The notes under the pieces: generated by a model
Databases searched by the model: none
What the model saw: only the letters and a program-made list of their open reading frames with translations
Told to the model about the DNA's origin: nothing
Source: Sapria himalayana
Taxonomy: Eukaryota; Streptophyta; Magnoliopsida; Malpighiales; Rafflesiaceae
Length of the DNA: 64,000 nucleotides
Direction of reading: 5' to 3'
NCBI GenBank assembly: GCA_029783825.1
Contig: JAREIK010003374.1
Location: 217,852 to 281,851, forward strand
Shown: positions 27,669 through 40,900 of the stretch, piece by piece
Layout of the letters: each line of letters starts with the position of its first letter
Position numbering within the stretch: position 1 is the stretch's first letter
Position numbers and translations under genes: made by a program

Positions 27669-28242
27669 TCAGAGTTGGCCTTGAGTCATTATGCGCACTG
27701 ATTCCTTTCCATTTGGATTTTGCAAAGCCATTTGGAGGAACCTGAATGATGCACCATATTAAAAAAATGCAAATATACAATTGTGCATGTGTGTGACATG
27801 CAGCATCAAGGGTTTGCCTATGTCATTGTTATGCAATGAAATTCATGTAAAACTGAATACCCATAAATCCACAAGTCCATATCTATGGAACTTTGTCAAT
27901 TCATTCTCACCTCTGAATTCCACATTCTTCTGCTCCAATGATCCGCAAAAGAGTATCTCGTGGGTTATAATGATTCCTCATCGAGCTCCAAGAAGTGGCT
28001 GTATATTACACCGACAAAATATCAAAAAATATGCATGGATCGGTGTGCATGTGTGATGAGGTCCATCTCATAGTCTAATTATCTACACGTACAACCAACC
28101 TAGAATACAAGTAAATTTACAAAATGCTATAAAGATGGGTCATCTGCTCTCAGGAGTGTAGCATCACCTAATGTGTATTTACAAAATACATTAGTGGGCC
28201 CCACATAGAGATACTCATGGGTCCAGTTGCCCTCATTGCATC
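27669..28242 (-). pseudogene. 3' end of an unidentified spliced plant gene (three candidate exons)
   Basis: Minus strand, candidate exons 28183-28242, 27911-27998 and 27669-27741. Splice sites: acceptor CTATGTAG before exon 1, donor TTTT/GTAAAT after it; acceptor TATACAG and donor AGAG/GTGAGA for exon 2; acceptor CATTCAG for exon 3. Introns are 184 and 169 bp. One phase stays open through both junctions, giving 72 residues and a TGA stop at 27669-27671. Recognisable stretches are NWTHEYLYVGPTNVF, NHYNPRDTLLRIIGAEECG and ALQNPNGKESVRIMTQGQL. I do not recognise the family. No start codon or upstream exons are present because segment B follows, so this is a fragment and presumably dead. The second and third exons are more secure than the first. 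Confidence 0.5.
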
Positions 28243-28364
28243 CTACATAGAGAATAGACAAGATTATGTGTGTGAGTATGTCATGATCTGTCTCTACAAG
28301 TACATGGTGTATACAAAGTCCAAAAAACAAATAAGATTACAAACATAAACTACAAGTTTGAATA

Positions 28365-28747
28365 TTTCGCTCCCGTGTGGCTGGTATGGACTCCATTGCT
28401 TACTGGCCCTACTTCGTGATGCTTCGAATTTTTCCGGCTCTCCGATTAATCATGGATTACCCGCTACTCCTGTTGGGCAACAGTTCGGTGGCCCTCTATG
28501 CTGCCTGATAGGGCTAATTGGGCCATTCCTAGCTACTCTTGGGTTTACTCCCAACCACTTTGCTCGGTCTCGTCAGTTGTCTGAATGTTATCATCCTGGC
28601 TTGCTAGTGGGGCCCTCTACAAGCTGGTGGCCCATACTTCTGGCTCCTTCCAGGACTTGCTGGCCCCTCTAAATGCTACACCAAAATTGACAAGAATATG
28701 TGCACGTGTGTACTGTGCTCCGTCGCTATGTGTGTGTGGTGCAGCAG
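28365..28747 (+). other. GC-richer segment B, copy 2 (longest in window)
   Basis: About 380 bp, markedly GC-richer than anything else except the transposon ends. It ends in GTGTGTGTGGTGCAGCAG and joins R satellite at the same point as copies 1 and 3. Open frames of 104 codons (28358-28672) and 63 codons (28585-28776) overlap here in different frames; neither is conserved in the other copies. No transposon termini, rRNA or tRNA signature was recognised. Confidence 0.7.
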
Positions 28748-31512
28748 TATCAGGGTTTAAAAGTTTAGTAATTTAAGTATTTATGTATTTTGTGGTTTAT
28801 AGGTTTTATTTAAATAAATAAATAACAAAAAAATTATTTTTATGATTTTTTCTCATTTTCAAGGTTATAACCATTGAAAATATTATATTTTTTAATTTTT
28901 TTTTCAAGTGTTAATATAATATTTAATTATAATAATTATAAAAATTAAATATCATGTAAATTCAATATAAATAATTTTATTTATCGATATTATAATATTG
29001 ATAATAAAATAGATTAATAAACTATTATTAATATGATATATATTAAATAAAATATATTTGCAAAACATAAAACGATTCAAAATCAAAGTCAAATATATTA
29101 CTAAATAATAATTTTTTATTTTGAAATTTTTGATTCTTTTTATAAGCTTATAAATTTTTTTGATGAAGATAAATTATTTTTGTCTCATTCATAATTTTAT
29201 TTTGCAATTAATATTTCTATAAAAATAAATTAATAAATAATTAAAATGAATATTAAAATTATAATGTATACAAATAAAAATGAGATTAACGACTAATTAT
29301 TTAGGTAAACTAGTTTAATGGTTTAAGTATTTAGAAGTTTACGAGTTTAGTGATTTAAGTGGTTAGGCATTTAGTAGTTTATATGTAATATTAAAATAAT
29401 GAAATAACAAAAAAATTATTTTTCAAATTTTTTATCAATTTTGAAGGTTATAATCTTTATAAATATAATATTTTTAAAATTTTTTTCAAATGTGAATATA
29501 ATATTTAGTTATAATAAACATACTAATTATATATCATGTAAATTAAAAATAAACAATTTTATTGATAGGTATAATTAAAATAAATATAAATATAAATATA
29601 ATAATGATCAAAAAATAAATTAATAAACTATTATTTATTGATAGATATTTATATATTATTTATAAATACTTAGATCTTTAAAGATGGTTTAAATATCTAA
29701 GTATTTAAGGGTTTTGAGGTTTAGAAGTTTAATGATTTAAGCGTTTAGGCATTTAGTAGTTTATAGGTTTTATATAAACAATAAAATAAACAAAAATTTA
29801 TTTTTGTGATTTTATCTCATTTTCAAAGATGATAACCTTTAAAAATATAATAATTTTTAAATTATTTTCAAATGTAAATATAATATTTAGTTATAATAAT
29901 CATTTTATTTATATATCATATAAATTCAATAAAAACAATTTTATTGATAAATATTCTAAAAATGATCAAAAAATAAATTAATAATCTATTATTAATAAGA
30001 TAGCTATCAATTAAAATATAATTACAAAACCTAAAATGATTCAGAAGCAGAGCAAAATATATTACTATATAATAATTTTTTCTTTTGATTTTTTTTCTTT
30101 TAAAAAGTTTATGTATATTTTTTTGATGAATAATAATTTATATAAATTATATTCGTCTAACTCATAATTTATTCTGTAATAAATATATTTATAAAAATAA
30201 ACAAATAAATAATTAAAATGAATATTTAAAATTATAATGAAAAAAATGAGATTTATTACTTATTATTTAGGGATACCAGTTTAATTTAAATTTGATATTT
30301 CTCACTAATATTTTATTTTGTAATTAATATTTCTATAAAAATAAACTGATAAATATTTAAAATAAAAATTTAAAATTATACTGAATAAAATTTAAAATGA
30401 GATTTATGATTTATTATTAATGTATACCTGTTTAATGGATTAAGTATTTAGAGGTTTTTTCATTTAGGATTTTTATGATTTATGTTTTTAGCCTTTTAGT
30501 GGTTTATACGTTTTATTTAAAAAATAAAATATCAAAAAAAATTTCAATTATTTTTTATCATTTTCATAGGTTATAACCTTTGAAAATATAATAATATTAA
30601 AAAATTTTTGAAATGTGAATACAATACTTAGTTATAATAATATTAATAATTATATATCATATAAATTCAATATAAATAATTTTATTGATATATATTATAA
30701 TAATGATCAAAATTAAATATATAAACTATTGATATTAATATAGATATTAATTAAAAAATAATTACAAAACCAAAATTGATTCAAAATTATAGTAAAATAT
30801 ATTTCTGGGTAACAATTTTTAATTTTTAAATTTTTACTTCTTTTATAAAAATATATATTTTGATAATTATATTTGTCGCACTCATAATTTATTTTGTAAT
30901 AAATATTTTTATAAAAATAAACTAATAAATAATTAAAATGAATATTTAAAAATATAATAAATAGAATTAAAAATTAGATTTATTAATAATTAAGTAGTAT
31001 ATAGAGGTTTAATGGTTTATGTATTTTGGCATTACGGGGTTTAGAAGTTTACTGATTTAATTGTGCATGCATTTAGTGATTTATTGGTGTTATTTAAAAA
31101 AAATATCAAAAAATTTATTTTTTTTATTTTTTGATATTTTCAAAGGTAACCTTTGAAAATATAATAATTTTTAAATTTTATTCAAAAGTGAAAACAATAT
31201 TTAGTTATAATAATCATTATATTTATATATCATATAAATTCAATATAATTATTTTTATTGATAAATATTCTAATAATGATCAAAGAATAAATTAATAATC
31301 TATTATTAATAAGATAGATATCAATTTAAATATAATTACAAAACCTAAAATGATTCAGAAACAAAGCAAAATATATTACTAGATAATAATTTTTTGTTAT
31401 GAATTTTTTTTCTTTTAAAAAGTTTATCTAAATTTTTTTGATGAAAAATAATTATATAAATTATATTTGTCTAACTCAATTTATTCTGTAATTAATAATT
31501 ACATAAAAAAAT
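28748..31512 (-). repeat. AT-rich satellite array, R orientation (x-n-m-b-a)
   Basis: From segment B rightwards the monomers are x, n, m, b, a: the same order as the F array reads leftwards from segment B at 63.77 kb. The palindrome at about 31137 has lost three central bases (GGTAACC core) yet stays symmetrical. The array ends at a truncated LTR. Confidence 0.9.
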
Positions 31513-32018
31513 GAAGAACCTGACCGGAAAGGAAATATTACGAGGCCGGAAATACAGTAGTAGCACAATAACAGAGGTCTCGCTTACCGGACAGCAAGCC
31601 GAAATTGGAGTAGAACCTGACCCGTCTCATGATCCAACCCCCTCCGGTTTAATGAATCGAGAGAAATTTTAATATAAAATGTTTTATAATTTTATTTATG
31701 GTGGCTGTTTTTGCACCCGTGGAACTGTTTATCGTCTCTCTCTCTCTTCTCTCTATGTGATTTAGCGCAACTATTTAGTGTGCTGCATATTGTAAGATTT
31801 TTCCGTTGCATTAATCTGTAACCCAAAAAATATTTTCTGGTGGATTTAGCTAGTCGTACTAAGCGACTAGTGAACCACGTTATTTTCGGTGTTTATTTCT
31901 CATTTTTTGATTCTATCATGGATGGTTGCTGAATTATGATATATATATTGCATGTTTTCTGTTGTTTCTGTGTTTCTGTATCTCAATCTCACTACCATGG
32001 AAGCACAATTGCCCAACA
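31513..32018 (+). mobile_element. Solo LTR, copy 2 (inverted, truncated at one end)
   Basis: Inverse of copies 1 and 3. The right end reads GCCCAACA followed by ATTAT (32019-32023), the complement of the ATAAT target, so that terminus and TSD are intact. About 80 bp are missing at the left, where satellite abuts the LTR at about 31513. The junction carries AGAACCTGACC (31515-31525), an exact 11-bp repeat of LTR sequence at 31612-31622, which looks like a templated insertion made during the rearrangement. Confidence 0.75.
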
Positions 32019-32023
32019 ATTAT
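32019..32023. repeat. TSD remnant ATTAT beside LTR copy 2
   Basis: Complement of ATAAT found beside copies 1 and 3; its partner was removed with the truncated end. Confidence 0.7.
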
Positions 32024-33672
32024 ATATAGTATATTAGTTTAATATATCGATTATTTAGGGGTTTTGTCATTTAGGAGTTTAGAACTTTATTTTTTTAAGC
32101 ATTTAGTCGTATATAGGTTTTATTTATATAATAAAAATAAATTTTTTTTTTAATTTTTTTAGATTTTGAAAGGTTTAACCTTTAAAAATAAAATTATTTT
32201 TAAAATCTTTTGAAATGTGAATTCCATGTATAATTATATTAATCTTATTAATTATATATCATATAAATTCTATATAAATAATTTTAAAGATAGATATTAT
32301 AATAATGATCAAAAATTAAATTAATAAATTATTATTAATAATATAAATATTAATTAAAATATATTTAAATAACAAAAATGATTCAAAATCAAATAAAACT
32401 ATATTACTAAAAAATAATATTTAATTTTTAAATTTTTCCATCTTTTTATAAGCTTATATTTTTTTATGATTAAAAATAAAATATATAAATAATATCTGTC
32501 TCACTCGAAATTTATTTTGTAATTAATTTTTCTAAAAAATTAAAATATAGATAATTAAAATGAATATTTAAAATAATAATAAATAGAAATAAAAATGAGA
32601 TTTATTATTTATTAAGTAGTATACAGCTGTTATAATGTTTATGTAATTAGGGGTTTCAGATTTTATGAGGTACTAATTTAAGTAAGTAAGCATCTAGTGG
32701 TCTATAGGTTTTATTTAAAAAAGAAATAACAAAATATTTATTTTTTGTATTCTTTCTCATTTTTTAAAATTATAAACTTTGAAAATATAATAATTTTTAA
32801 ATTATTTTTAAAAGTGAATACAATATTTATTTATAATAATCATAATAATTATATATCATATAAATTCAATATAAACAATTTTATTGATAGATATTCTAAT
32901 AATTATCAAAAAATAAATTAAAAATTTATTATGAATAAGATTGATATTACTTAAAATATAATATCATAACCTAAATAATTCAAAAACAAAGCAAAATATA
33001 TTACTTAATAATAATAATTTGTTTTAAAATTTTTATTCTTTTTATAGGCTTATCAATTTTTTGAAGAAAAATTATTCTTATAAATTATATTTTTAACTCA
33101 TAATATTTTTTATAATTTATATATATATATATATATATATAACTTAACAATCAAAATGAATTTTTTATATTATAATGAAAACAAATCAAAATGAGATTTA
33201 TTAATAATTATTTAGGGTATACCTGTTTAAAGGATTATCTATATAGGGGTATCGGGATTTTGTAGTTTAGTGATTTAAGTGTTTAGCCATTTAGTGATTT
33301 ATAGGTTTTATTTAAACAATGAAATAACAATAAAATTATTTTTGATATTTTTTCACATTTTCAAAGATGATAACTTTTAAAAATATAATAATTTTAAGAT
33401 TTTTTACAAAAAGTGAATACTATATTTAGTTATAATAATATTTATATTTATATATCATATAAATTCAATATAAATATTTTTATTGAAAAATATTCTAATA
33501 ATGATTAAAAAATAAATTAATAATCTATAATTAATAAGATATATATCAATTAAAATATAATTAAAAACCCTAAAATGATTCAGAAGCAAAGCAAATATAT
33601 TACTATATAATAATTTTTTGTTTTGAAATTTTTTTTATTTTAAAAAGTTTATCTATATTTTTATGATGAAGA
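32024..33672 (-). repeat. AT-rich satellite array, R orientation (e-d-c)
   Basis: Types e (interrupted by the LTR), d (AATTTAAGTAAGTAAGCA word near 32685) and c, i.e. the order found on + at 1.6-2.8, 35.6-36.8 and 57.4-58.6 kb, read backwards. Confidence 0.85.
33118..33141. repeat. (TA)12 microsatellite in type-c monomer
   Basis: Pure TA run. Shorter TA runs occupy the same place in other type-c monomers (about 1727, 35743, 46932, 57583), so the microsatellite is a subtype-specific expansion. Confidence 0.85.
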
Positions 33673-33865
33673 ATAAAAAAACTTATATTTAAAAAAGATA
33701 ACTTAAATTAAACTGGAATACCCTAAATAATAAATAATAAATCTCATTTTTTTTCATTATATTTTAAATATTCATTTTAATTATTAATTTTTTATTTTTA
33801 TATAAATATTAATTAAAAAATAAATTATGAGTTAGACAAATATAATTTATGTAAATTATTTTTAA
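33673..33865. other. Head-to-head inversion junction between R and F arrays
   Basis: Left arm ends TTTTTATGATGAAGAAT; the right arm resumes with the inverse word TTAATCATAAAAATATAGATA at about 33866. About 190 bp between them is not symmetrical: it begins with an A-rich stretch and already reads as F satellite (telomere-box end GGAATACCCTAAATAATAAA) from about 33720. Both arms then proceed outward through the same type of monomer. Confidence 0.65.
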
Positions 33866-36850
33866 TCATAAAAATATAGATACTTTTTAAAATAAAAAAA
33901 AATTCAAAACAAAAAATTATTAAATAGTAATATATTTTCCTTTGCTTATGAATCATTTTATGTTTTGTAATTATATTTTAATTGATATCTATCTTATTAA
34001 TAATAGATAATTAATTTATTTTTCGATCATTATTAGAATATTTATCACTAAATTTGTTTATGTTGAAATATAATATATAAATATATTGATTATTATAACT
34101 AAATATTGAATTCACTTTTGAAAAAAATTTAAAATTTATTATATTTTCAAAGGTTATAACCTTTGAAAATATCAAAAAAATAATAAAAATAAATGCTTTG
34201 TTATTTCATTTTTTAAATAAAACCTATAAACCACTAAATGCATACACAATTAAATCTGTAAACACCTAAACCCCGTAATACCTAAATACTTAATCCATTA
34301 AACCGCTATATAATACATAATAAATTAATAAATCTAATTTTAATTTCTATTTATTATAGTTTATATATTCATTTTAATTATTTATTAGTTTATTTTTATA
34401 GAAATATTTATTATAAAATAAATTATGAGTGTGACAAATATAATTTAAATAATTTATTTTTAATAAAAAAAATATATACGCTTATAAAAGAAGTAAAAAT
34501 TTTAAAATTAAAAATTATTATCCTATAATATTTTTTACGTTAATTTTGAATGAATTTGGGGTTTGTAAATATTTTTTAATTAATATTTATCTTATTATTA
34601 ATAGTTTATTAATTTAATTTTTGATCATTATTATAATGTCTATCAATAAAATTATTTATATTAAATTTATATCATATATAATTATTAATATTATTATAAC
34701 TAAATATTTCATTTACATTTCAAAAAATTTTAAATATTATTATATTTTCAAAGGTTATAACCTATGAAAATGAGAAAAAATTACAAATTTTTTTTTGTTA
34801 TTTTATTGTTTAAATATAACCAATAAACTACTAAATTCCTAAAAACCTAAATCGCTAAACTCTTTAAAGACAAAACCTCTTTATACTTAAACCATTAAGC
34901 TAGTGTACATTAATAATAAATCATAAATATCATTGTAATTTTTATTCAGTATAATTTTAAATTTTTATTTTAATTAATTTTCAATTTATTTTTATAGAAA
35001 TATTAATTACAAGATAAATTATTAGTAAGACAGATCTAATTTAAATTAGACCGGTATACCCTAAATAATAAATAATAAATCTCATTATTTTTAATTATAA
35101 TTTTAAATATTCATTTTTAATTATTTATTTGTTTATTTTTATATAAATATTAATTACAAAATAATTTGAGTTACACAAATATAATTTATGTAAATTATTT
35201 TTCATCAAAAAATTATAGATAAACTTTTTTTATAAAAAAATTTCAAAACAAAAAATTATTATATAGTAATATATTTTGCTTTACTTGTGAATCATTTTAG
35301 GTTTTGTAATTATATTTTAATTGACATCTATCTTATTAATAATAGATAATTAAGTTTTTTTTTCATCATTATTAGAATATCTACCAATAAAAATGTTTTA
35401 TTTGAATTTATATGATATATAAATATAATGATTATTATAACTAAATATTGTATTCACTTTTTAAAAAAATTTTAAAATTATAACATTTTCAAAGGTTATA
35501 ACCTTTGAAAATGTGAAAATATAAAAAAAAATATTTTTTTTGTTATTCTATTGTTTAAATAAAACCTATACACCACTAAATGCCTAAGCATTTAAATCAC
35601 TAAACTACAAAATTCTGATACCTCTATATAGATAATCCTTTAAATCAGTATACCCTAAATAATAATTAATAAATTTCATTTTTAATTGTTTTAATTATAA
35701 TTTAAAAAATGCATTTTGATTGTTTAGTTTTTTATTTTTATATATGTATTAATTATTAAATAAATTGAGTTAAAAATATAATTTATAAAAATTATTTTTA
35801 ATCAAAGAATTGATAAGCTTATAAAAAGAATAAAAATTTAAAAACAAATAATTATTATTTAGTAATATATTTTTCTTTGATTTAGAATCATTTTAGGTTT
35901 TGATTTTTTATTTTAAGTAATATCAATCATATTCATAATAGATTTTTAATTTATTTTTTCATCATTATTAGAATATCTATCAATAAAATTGTTTATATTT
36001 AATTTATATGATATATAATTATTATGATTATTATAAATAAATATTGTATTCACTTTTGAAAAAAATTAAAAAATTATTATATTTTCAAAGATTATAATTT
36101 CAAAAAAAGAGAAAAAATAATAAAAATAAATTTTTAGTTATTTTATTTTTTAAATAAAACCTATATACCATTAAATGCTTACTTACTTAAATTAGTAAGC
36201 TCATAATCCCCGAAACCCCTAAATACATAAACATTTTAACATCTATATACTACTTAATAAATAATAAATCTCATTTTTATTTCTATTTATTATAAGTTTA
36301 AATATTCATTTTAATTATTTATAGTTTAATTATTTAGAAAAATTAATTTCAAAATAAATTTCGAGTAAGACAAATATTATTTAAATAATTTATTTTTAAT
36401 CAAAAAAAATATAAGCTTATAAAAAGATGGACAAATTTAAAAATTAAATATTATTATTCAGTAATATATTTTGATTTGATTTTGAATCATTTTGTGTTAT
36501 GTAAATATATTTTAATTAATATTTATTTTATTAATAAAAAATTATTAATTTAATTTTTGATCATTATTATAATATCTATCATTAAAATTGTTTATATTGA
36601 ATTTATATCATATATAATTAGTAAGATTAATATAATTATGCATAGTATTCACATTTCAAAAAATTTTATAAATTATTTTATATTTAAAGGTTATAACCAT
36701 TAAATATTAGAAAAAATCTAAAAAAAAATTTTTTTATTTTTATTATATAAATAAAACCTATAAACCAGTAAATGCCTAAAAACATAAATTGATAAACTCC
36801 TAAACGAGAAAATTCCTAAATAATGAAACCATTAAATTGGTATACCACAT

Positions 36851-36855
36851 ATAAT
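36851..36855. other. Empty LTR target site (ATAAT) in type-e monomer
   Basis: Sequence GGTATACCACATATAATAAA runs through without the LTR. The surrounding monomer has the same type-e box as those at 2760 and 58610. Confidence 0.7.
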
Positions 36856-37882
36856 AAATCATAAATCTCATTTTAATTTGTAATCATAATAATTTTAAAT
36901 ATTAATTTTAATTATTTATTAGTTTATTTTTTATAGAAATATTAATTACAAAATAAATAATGAGCGACACAACTATAATTTTAATGATTTATTTTTAATC
37001 AAAAAAAAATATAAGCATATAAAAAGAAGTAAAAATTTAAAAACAAAAAATTATTATTTAGTAATATATTTTACTTTGATTTTGAATCATTATATATAGG
37101 TTTTGTAATTATATTTTAATTGTTATTAATCTTATTATGAATAGTTTATTAATTTATTATTTGATCAATTTTATAATATCTAACAATAAAATAACTTATA
37201 TTGAATTTAAATTTCTTATAAGTATTAAGATTATTATAACTAAATATTATATTTACATTTAAAAAAAATTTAAAAATTATTATATTTTCAAAGGTTATAA
37301 CCTTCAAAAATGATAAAAAATCACAAAAATAATTTTTTAATTATTTTATTATTTAAATAAAACTTATAAAGCACTAAATGCCTAAACATTTAAATCTCTA
37401 GACTCTTAAACCCCAAAACCGCCTACATACTTAAACAATTAAACCTATATAACCTAAATAATAAATAATAAATTTTATTTTTATTTGTACTCATTATAAT
37501 TTTAAATATTCATTTTAATTATTTTTTAGTTTATTTTTATAGAAATAAAAATTTCAAAATAAATAATGTGTGAGACAAATATAATTTAAATAAATTATTT
37601 TTTATGAAAAGAAAATATAAGCTTATAAAAATAAACAAAATTTCAAAAATTGAAAATTTTATTTAGTAATATTTACTTTGATTTTGAATTATTTTGGTTT
37701 CTGAAAATATATTTTAATTAATATCTATCTTATTAATAATAGTTTATTAATTTATTTTTTGATCATCAAAATAATATATATTAATCAAATTTTTTATGTC
37801 GAATTTACATCAAATATAATTATTAAGATTATTATAACTAAGTATTGCATTCATATTTTAGAACTATTAAAAAATTATTATA

Positions 37883-37908
37883 TTTTCAAAGGTTATAACC
37901 TTTGAAAA
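37883..37908. repeat. 26-bp perfect palindrome (satellite box)
   Basis: Exact TTTTCAAAGGTTA plus mirror; further perfect or near-perfect copies occur near 34150, 35490, 40505, 43044, 43779, 44977 and 47280. Confidence 0.9.
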
Positions 37909-40900
37909 TCACGAAAATTATTAAATATAAATTTTTTGTTATTTCATTGATTAAATAAAACCTATAAACACCTAAATGTGTAAACATATAAATCAATAAA
38001 CTCATTAACCCCAAAACCACAATACACTTAAACCATTAAATAGGTATACCCTAAATAATTAATCATAAATCTCATTATTATTAGTATTCATTATAATTTT
38101 ATATATACATTTTAATTATTTATTAGTTTATCTTTATAGAAATATAAATTAAAAAATAAATTAATAGTGAGACAAATATAATTTAAATAATTTATTTTTC
38201 ATCAAAAAATATATAAGCTTATAAATGGATACAAAAATTTAAAAATTTAAAATTAATATTTTGTAAAATATTTCACATTGATTTTGAATCATTTTAGGTT
38301 TTGTAAATATATTTTAAACAATATTTATCTTATTAATATTTGTTTATTAATCTTTTGTATGATCATTATTATAATATATATCAATATAATTGTTTATATT
38401 GAATTTACATGATATATAATTATTAAGATTATCATAATTGAATATAGTATTCACATTTAAAAAAAAATTAAAAATTGTTATAGTTTCAAAGATTATATCC
38501 TTCAAAAATGAGAACAAATAATGAAAAAAATTTTTTGTTATTGTATATTTTAAATAAAACCTATACCTACTAAATGCCTGAACACTTAAATCACAAAATT
38601 CTTAAATCCCAAAACTCCTAAATATATAATCTTTTAAACCTGTATATTTTATCTTATTAATAATAGTTTTATTTAATATATATCTAATTAATATATTTTA
38701 CTTTGATTTTGAATCATTTTAGGTTTTGCAAATAAATTTTATTTAATTTCTTCTTATTAATAATAGTTTATTAATTTATTTTATTATTGTCATCATAATA
38801 TCTATAAAAAATTTTATTTATATTGAATTTACATAAAATATAATTATTCAGATTATAATAACAGAATAATATTTTCACATTTTAAAAAAATTTAAAAGTT
38901 ATTAAGTTTTAAAAGGTTAAAACTTTTAAAAATAAGAAAAAATTAAAAAATAAATTTCTTGTTATTAGATTTTTTAAATAAAATCTATAAACCACAAAAT
39001 ACCTAAATTCTTAACGACTAAACACCTAAACCCCGAAGCTCATAAATACATAAGCCTTTAAATTAGTATACTCTAAATAATAAATAAAAAATCTCATTTT
39101 TATTAGTATTTATTAAAATTTTAAATATTCATTTAAATTATTTATCAGTTTATTTTTATTGAAATATTAATTACAAAATAAATTATTAGTGAGACAGATA
39201 TAATTTAAATAATTTATTTTTCATCAAAAAAATATAATATCATAAAAAGAGGCAAAATTTTTAAAACAAAATATTATTATTTAGTAATTTATTTTAATTT
39301 AATTTTTAATTTTTTTAGATTTTGCATTATATTTAAATTTATATCATTCTAATTAATAATAGTTTATTAATTTATTTATTGATCATTATTATAATATCTA
39401 TTAATAAAATTATTTATAATGATTTTACATTATTTATAATTATCAAGATTATTATAACTAAATATTATATGCACATTTTAAAAAAAATTAAAAATTATTA
39501 TATTTTCAAAGGTTGTAACCTTCAAAAATTAGATAAAATCACTTAAGGCATAAACACTTAAATGACTAAACCCAAAAACACCTAAATACTTAAACCATTA
39601 AACCTGTATATTCTGAATAATAAATAATAAATCTCAATTTTATTTGTATTCATTATAATTTTAAATATTTATTTTAATTATTTATTAGTTTATTTTTATT
39701 GAATTATAAATTACAAAATAAATTATGAGGAAGACAAATATAATATAAATAATTTATTTTTAATAACAAAAATATAAACTTATAAAAAAAGAAAAATATT
39801 AAAAAAATTATTATTTAGTAATATATACTTTGATTTTGAATAAATTTAGATTTTGCAAATATATTTTAAATAATATCTATCTTATTAATATAGTTTATTA
39901 AATTATTTATTGATTTTTATTATAATATCTTGCAATGTGATTATTTATATTGAATTTAAATGACTTATATTTATTAAGATTATTATAACTAAAACTTATA
40001 TTTACATTTGAAAAAAATTTAGAAATTTTTATATTTTCAAAGGTCTTCAAAATTAGAAAAAAAAATAAAAATAAAATATCTGTTATATCATTGTTTATAT
40101 AAAACTTATAGACCACTAAATGCCTAAATATTAAATCTATAAACTCCTAAACACAAAAGACCCTAAATACTTAAAACTTTAAACTAGTAAACCTTAAATA
40201 TAATTTTAATAATTTATTTTACATCAAAAAAAATAAAAGCTTATAAAAAGAAGCAAAAACTAAAAAAAAATTATTATTTGGTAATAAATTTTACTTTCAT
40301 TTTGAATTATTTTAGGTTTTGCAATTATATTTTAATTTATATATATCATAATAATAATAGCATATTAATTTATTTTTTGATAATTGATATCATATCTATC
40401 AATAAAATTGTTTATATTTAGTTTATATTATTTATAATTATAATGGTTCTTATTACAAAATATTGTATTCACATTTTTAAACAAAATTAAAATTATTATA
40501 TTTTCAAAGGTTATAACCTTTGAAAATGTGAGAAAATATCAAAAAAAAATTTATTGTTATTTCATTGTTTAAATAAATCCTATTAACTACTAAATGCCTA
40601 AACACTTAAGTCAATAACTCAGAAATCTCAAAAACCCTAAATAGATAATCCTTTTAAACTGGTATACCGTAAATAATACATAATAAATCTCAATATTATT
40701 TTTTTCATTATAATTTAAAATATTCATTTTAATTATTTATTCGTTTATTTTTATTAAATATTAATTACAATATAAATTATGCGTTAGACAAATATAATTT
40801 ATATTAATTATTTTTCATCAAAAAATATAGATAAACTTATAAAAAGAAGAAAAAATTTCAAAACAAAACTTTATTATATAGTAATATATTTTCCTTTCCT

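Larger units (their letters stand above)
26437..28350 (-). other. Captured non-satellite segment C, copy 2 (most complete)
   Basis: Inverse orientation relative to copy 1 and longer at the 5' side. Reading the minus strand: upstream sequence, three candidate exons, 3' UTR, AATAAA, A-tract, telomere-like tract, 105-bp tandem repeat, a 275-bp stretch not in copy 1 (about 26625-26900), and the shared 3' end joined to satellite at about 26437. Its 5' side runs without a break into segment B at about 28350-28365, so B and C together form one foreign block of about 2.3 kb inside the satellite. Confidence 0.8.

Noticed and set aside
28358..28776. Two overlapping open frames (104 and 63 codons) in segment B
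   Set aside because: Different frames overlap and the other copies do not preserve start, stop or length. GC-richer DNA has fewer chance stops than the satellite.
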